Of a DNA stretch of 17,241 nt, positions 14,311 to 17,241 are shown one piece after another. The stretch is from an uncultured Clostridia bacterium (GTDB lineage: Bacteria; Bacillota; Clostridia; Christensenellales; UBA1242), in contig CAJOPQ010000092.1 of the NCBI GenBank assembly GCA_905236445.1, positions 1 to 17,241 on the forward strand, given 5' to 3'. The notes beneath the pieces are model-generated. The model did no database searches. It was not told the origin of the DNA and saw only the letters and a list, made by a program, of their open reading frames with translations. Position numbers and translations under genes: made by a program. The first letter of the stretch is position 1. Every line of letters begins with the position of its first letter.

Positions 14311-15694
14311 TATAGAAAATATTAATGAAGAGTTAATCTTGATATATAATTTGTTTAGAGGTCACATTCTTGACAAAGGTCAAATTATTGATGTTGATGC
14401 AGTTGCCTTAGATGGAGTAGTATGCACCAGCATTATTGTAAATGGTGTCGTAAAGCTTAAGACTTCCAATCCATTTGTGTGTAAAAACGGAGAGAAAGAA
14501 TCAAAATATATCAAAAGATATGCAAAGATAGCATTGTATAGATATTTATCCAAAATATCTAGATATAACGCCCCTTGGGGATCTTTGACAGGCATTAGAC
14601 CAACTAAACTTTTCTATGAATTGTTATTGGACAATACTTATAAGAACGCAAGAAGAATTTTCACTAAAGAATTCTTGGTATCTAACAAAAAGTGTAAAAT
14701 TGTAGAGAGAATAATAGAGCAACAATCTAAGATTAGTATTGATCACAAAACTATTGATTTATATATAAATATTCCATTTTGTGTCAGCAAATGCTATTAT
14801 TGTTCTTTCATATCTTTGCCTTTGTCTAAATGCGAGTCGCTAGTCGCACCTTATGTCGACACTCTAATATATGAACTTCGACGCACATTTCAATACATAC
14901 AAGATAAAGGTATGTCGATTAATACTGTCTATATTGGTGGAGGAACTCCGACGGCTATTGGAGTTAAGAACTTGAGTAAGATATTAGACGAATTGCCTAA
15001 AAATATCAAAGAATTGACTGTTGAGGCAGGCAGGCCAGATACAATCGATGAAGAAATGTTAGACATGTTACACTTACACAATGTAACTAGAATCTCCATC
15101 AATCCACAATCTTTTAATGATAATACGCTTGCACTAATTGGTAGATCACATAATGCTCAAGATGTAATAGATAAATATGAAATGGCGAGAAAGTATAATT
15201 TTGTAATTAATATGGATCTTATAGCAGGTTTGGGAGATGAAACTTTTAAAGACTTCAAATATTCACTGGACAAAACAATTGCTCTCAATCCGGATAATAT
15301 AACAGTACACACTCTGTCTATTAAACGTGCTAGTCAGTTAAAGATGGAGGGTGGTAAGACATCTAATACTAAGCAAGTAGAGAAAATGGTCGAATATGCA
15401 ACAAAGAAATTATTAAAAGCTGGCTATAATCCGTATTATCTATATCGACAAAAGGATATGATTGGCAATTTCGAGAACATAGGATTTTGCCGTAAGGGGA
15501 CTGTATGCGAATTCAATGTCAACAGCATGGAAGAGACACTGTCGGTCATTGCTAACGGTGCCAATGCAATATCCAAAAAGATTAATTATACAACAAATAG
15601 AATAACAAGGCATGCAAATGTCAAGAATATTGAGCAGTACATTGACAGAATTGACGAGATGATTAATGCCAAATTTAATCTTTTTGATAACTAG
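14294..15694 (+). CDS. hemZ: HemZ-type radical SAM coproporphyrinogen III dehydrogenase-like protein
   Basis: HemZ is the HemN-related radical SAM protein found beside relA in many Firmicutes, annotated as oxygen-independent coproporphyrinogen III dehydrogenase; its real substrate is often unproven. The 466-residue product has an N-terminal domain ending WGSLTGIRPTK (95-105), then the Cys motif FCVSKCYYC with Cys163, Cys167 and Cys170 (CxxxCxxC), GGGTPT (215-220), TVEAGRPDT (242-250) and SINPQSFN. The HemZ-specific YYLYRQKDMIGNFENIGF lies near the C-terminus. The start is ATG at 14294, preceded by TAGGAAT, giving a 17-base overlap with relA; the ATG at 14276 has no such signal. No other haem genes are visible, so the physiological role here is inferred. 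Confidence 0.92.
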   Translation: MEIRTNIENINEELILIYNLFRGHILDKGQIIDVDAVALDGVVCTSIIVNGVVKLKTSNPFVCKNGEKESKYIKRYAKIALYRYLSKISRYNAPWGSLTGIRPTKLFYELLLDNTYKNARRIFTKEFLVSNKKCKIVERIIEQQSKISIDHKTIDLYINIPFCVSKCYYCSFISLPLSKCESLVAPYVDTLIYELRRTFQYIQDKGMSINTVYIGGGTPTAIGVKNLSKILDELPKNIKELTVEAGRPDTIDEEMLDMLHLHNVTRISINPQSFNDNTLALIGRSHNAQDVIDKYEMARKYNFVINMDLIAGLGDETFKDFKYSLDKTIALNPDNITVHTLSIKRASQLKMEGGKTSNTKQVEKMVEYATKKLLKAGYNPYYLYRQKDMIGNFENIGFCRKGTVCEFNVNSMEETLSVIANGANAISKKINYTTNRITRHANVKNIEQYIDRIDEMINAKFNLFDN

Positions 15695-15731
15695 TATTTT
15701 GCAAAAAATAGAAAATATTTTCGATAAAGAC

Positions 15732-15760
15732 TTTACAACAGTTATATTTTGTGTTATATT
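15732..15760 (+). promoter_or_regulatory. Promoter of the rpsO-pnp operon
   Basis: TTTACA (15732-15737), a 17-base spacer ending in TGT, and TATATT (15755-15760). Transcription would begin near 15767, exactly where the structured S15 leader begins. Confidence 0.68.
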
Positions 15761-15767
15761 ACTAACG

Positions 15768-15834
15768 TTGACCTTTGGCTAGGTGCTAGGTTGATTCCTA
15801 CCAGACCGGTTACTTGGTCTTAGGCGTATGACAA
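15768..15834 (+). ncRNA. S15 (rpsO) autoregulatory leader, three-way junction
   Basis: The leader folds by eye into a junction with no unpaired bases between helices. P1 is CTA (15779-15781) with TAG (15821-15823). P2 is GGT (15782-15784) with ACC (15800-15802), plus AGG/CCT above a 3-base bulge and a TTGATT loop. P3 is AGACC (15803-15807) with GGTCT (15816-15820). A distal TTG/CAA pairing (15768-15770, 15832-15834) may close it near the ribosome binding site. S15 of Firmicutes is known to bind its own leader at a three-way junction and repress translation; that this is such an element is inferred from fold and position. Confidence 0.62.
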
Positions 15835-15853
15835 TAAATATGGAGGAAACAAA

Positions 15854-16117
15854 ATGATTAATAAAGAGAAGAAGCAAAGCATCATCAAAGAGTATGCTAG
15901 AACAAGTGGCGATACTGGTTCTTGTGAAGTTCAGATAGCTGTTTTGTCTGCGAGAATTGCAGAACTTACTGAGCATTTGAAAGTTAATAAGAATGATGAA
16001 CATTCTCGTCGTGGCTTAATTAAAATGGTTTCTAGAAGAAAGAAGTTAATTAAGTACATGGAGAGAGTTGACTTAGAGGGTGCTAGACAATTGAAAGCAA
16101 AATTAGGTATAAGATAA
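15854..16117 (+). CDS. rpsO: 30S ribosomal protein S15
   Basis: S15 binds the central domain of 16S rRNA early in 30S assembly. The 87-residue sequence is typical (the family is about 89): KKQSIIKEYARTSGDTGSCEVQIAVLSARIAELTEHL, then the rRNA-binding HSRRGLIKMVSRRKKLIKYM segment (about 50-69). A strong GGAGG (15842-15846) precedes the ATG by seven bases. It has its own promoter and structured leader, and pnp follows 93 bases downstream in the conserved rpsO-pnp order. Confidence 0.97.
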   Translation: MINKEKKQSIIKEYARTSGDTGSCEVQIAVLSARIAELTEHLKVNKNDEHSRRGLIKMVSRRKKLIKYMERVDLEGARQLKAKLGIR

Positions 16118-16130
16118 TATCTTGTTAATC

Positions 16131-16187
16131 AAGACGGTTGAAATGGACTTATGTACGATAATTTTCGTACATATCATCAGCCGTCTT
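16131..16187 (+). promoter_or_regulatory. Long imperfect hairpin between rpsO and pnp
   Basis: The outer stem is AAGACGGTTGA (16131-16141) with TCAGCCGTCTT (16177-16187), 11 bp with one G-U. A short TGG/TCA stem follows, then an inner 8-bp stem (16150-16157 with 16166-16173) under an 8-base loop. The left strand carries small bulges. The downstream sequence is AT-rich but lacks a clean T-run. In E. coli the same interval holds an RNase III-processed hairpin used in pnp autoregulation; a similar role, or partial termination, is inferred. Confidence 0.6.
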
Positions 16188-16210
16188 AATTTTATATTTT
16201 AGGAGAGAAA

Positions 16211-17241
16211 ATGAGAGAATTTAGAACATTTGAGACAGAAATTGGTGGAAAGAAAGTATCAGTTGAGGTCGGTAAATACGCATTCCAGACTAATGGACAC
16301 TGCATAGTTACTTGTGGTGAGACAATGGTTATGTGCAACGTATGTATGTCCAAAGAGCCACGTCCTGGTCAAGATTTCTTCCCACTTAGTGTAGATTTCG
16401 ATGAGAAATTATATGCAGTAGGTAAGATCCCGGGCGGATTTAAGAAGAGAGAGGGTAGACCTACAGACCAAGCAATATTAACAAGCAGGTTAATAGATAG
16501 ACCACTAAGACCACTTTTCCCAAAAGGATTTTTTAATGATGTTACAGTTATTGCTACGCCACTTAGTGTAGATTACAACATTGCCCCAGAGCCTCTTGCT
16601 ATGTTTGCTAGCTCCATTGCACTAACTATAAGTGATATTCCATTTGGTGGTCCAACTGGTAGTGTAGAGGTTGGATTAGTAGATGGCAAGTATATCATCA
16701 ACCCTAACACAGAACAAAAAGAGCAAAGCCTAATAGATCTTAAAGTTGCAGGTACCAAAGATGCTATCCTTATGGTTGAGGCTGGTGCCAAAGAGGTTAG
16801 CGAAGAAGTAATGCTACAAGGCATTCTATTTGCACACGAAGAGATTAAGAAACAAGTTGCATTCCAAGAGAAGATTGCTGAAGAGTTGGGGGTAAAAAAG
16901 GCTGAAAATATCCCTTATTATGTAATCGATGAGAAGTTGGAAGCTGATGTCAAAGAATATAGTCATCCTTTGATGGAAAAAGTAATGGAGCATTTTGATA
17001 GACACGAAAGAGAGGCTGAAGAAGAGAAAGTAAATGCTGAGATTTTGGAACATTTTGCCGAAATATATCCAGATAGCGAGAGACAAATTCTTGACGTGTT
17101 ATATAAGGTTAAGAAAGAAATTATGCGTACTAAGATCCTAACCAAAGGTGTAAGACCAGATGGAAGGAAATTAGACGAGATTAGACCAATTTGGTGCGAA
17201 GTTGGTATTCTTCCTAGAGTACACGGATCTGCAGTATTTAC
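16211..17241 (+). CDS. pnp: Polyribonucleotide nucleotidyltransferase (PNPase), N-terminal part (cut by window edge)
   Basis: PNPase degrades RNA 3' to 5' by phosphorolysis and is a core exonuclease of mRNA decay. About 343 codons, roughly half of the usual ~700, lie in the window; the second RNase PH domain and the KH and S1 domains are beyond the edge. The first RNase PH domain is clear: TCGETMVMCNV (about 36-46), FFPLSVDF, IPGGFKKREGRPTDQAIL with the family's conserved Arg, SRLIDRPLRPLFPKGF and GPTGSVEVG. It is followed by the all-helical linker and then GVRPDGRKLDEIRPI opening the second core domain. AGGAGAG at 16201-16207 sets the ATG. Confidence 0.97.
   Translation, partial: MREFRTFETEIGGKKVSVEVGKYAFQTNGHCIVTCGETMVMCNVCMSKEPRPGQDFFPLSVDFDEKLYAVGKIPGGFKKREGRPTDQAILTSRLIDRPLRPLFPKGFFNDVTVIATPLSVDYNIAPEPLAMFASSIALTISDIPFGGPTGSVEVGLVDGKYIINPNTEQKEQSLIDLKVAGTKDAILMVEAGAKEVSEEVMLQGILFAHEEIKKQVAFQEKIAEELGVKKAENIPYYVIDEKLEADVKEYSHPLMEKVMEHFDRHEREAEEEKVNAEILEHFAEIYPDSERQILDVLYKVKKEIMRTKILTKGVRPDGRKLDEIRPIWCEVGILPRVHGSAVF

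Noticed and set aside
15695..15731. Terminator after hemZ formed by TATTTTGCAAAAAATA and GAAAATATTTTC
   Set aside because: These are AT-only short palindromes with almost no GC in the stem and no T-run; they would be too weak to terminate.

Overview
The window is AT-rich, gene-dense bacterial chromosome with strong AGGAGG-type ribosome binding sites, sigma-A promoters and compact intrinsic terminators. Pyruvate:ferredoxin oxidoreductase, a HemZ-type radical SAM enzyme, a RecJ with a Firmicutes-type C-terminal extension and an adjacent long Rel protein point to an anaerobic, low-GC member of the Clostridia (Bacillota). Several conserved proteins are strongly diverged, which suggests an uncultured or fast-evolving lineage; that last point is inference.

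Layout. 1-1778 (-) is the N-terminal half of PFOR, cut by the window edge. It is divergent from truA (2060-2860, +), with a clear promoter for each in the gap. A bidirectional terminator separates truA from a convergent ABC importer operon: lipoprotein binding protein 4559-5563, ATPase 3702-4454 and permease 2902-3705, all (-). A strong promoter at 5743-5771 then drives an isolated 85-residue two-helix membrane protein (5809-6066), which has its own terminator. Next come a DeoC-fold protein (6228-6875), a secD-secF pair (7033-9406) with an excellent promoter and a terminator, and a 250-base structured gap. The recJ-relA-hemZ run (9702-15694) is tightly packed. Last is rpsO-pnp (15854 to the right edge), with a three-way-junction S15 leader in front of rpsO and a long imperfect hairpin between rpsO and pnp.

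How the genes relate. Most are housekeeping: pyruvate oxidation, tRNA pseudouridylation, protein export, single-strand exonuclease repair, (p)ppGpp signalling, ribosomal protein S15 and RNA decay. The ABC importer is of the NMT1/THI5-SsuA type and its substrate cannot be read from context.

The most unusual signal is repeated loss of canonical catalytic residues in proteins that otherwise look intact. The Rel protein has lost every recognisable HD-hydrolase motif but keeps its synthetase, TGS, Cys-Cys and ACT parts. The DeoC-like protein has Gln in place of the Schiff-base Lys and has lost the phosphate-binding Gly-Gly. The SecD and SecF homologues lack the intramembrane Asp/Arg residues tied to proton-driven export. 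I see no CRISPR array, tRNA, rRNA, insertion sequence or phage gene.
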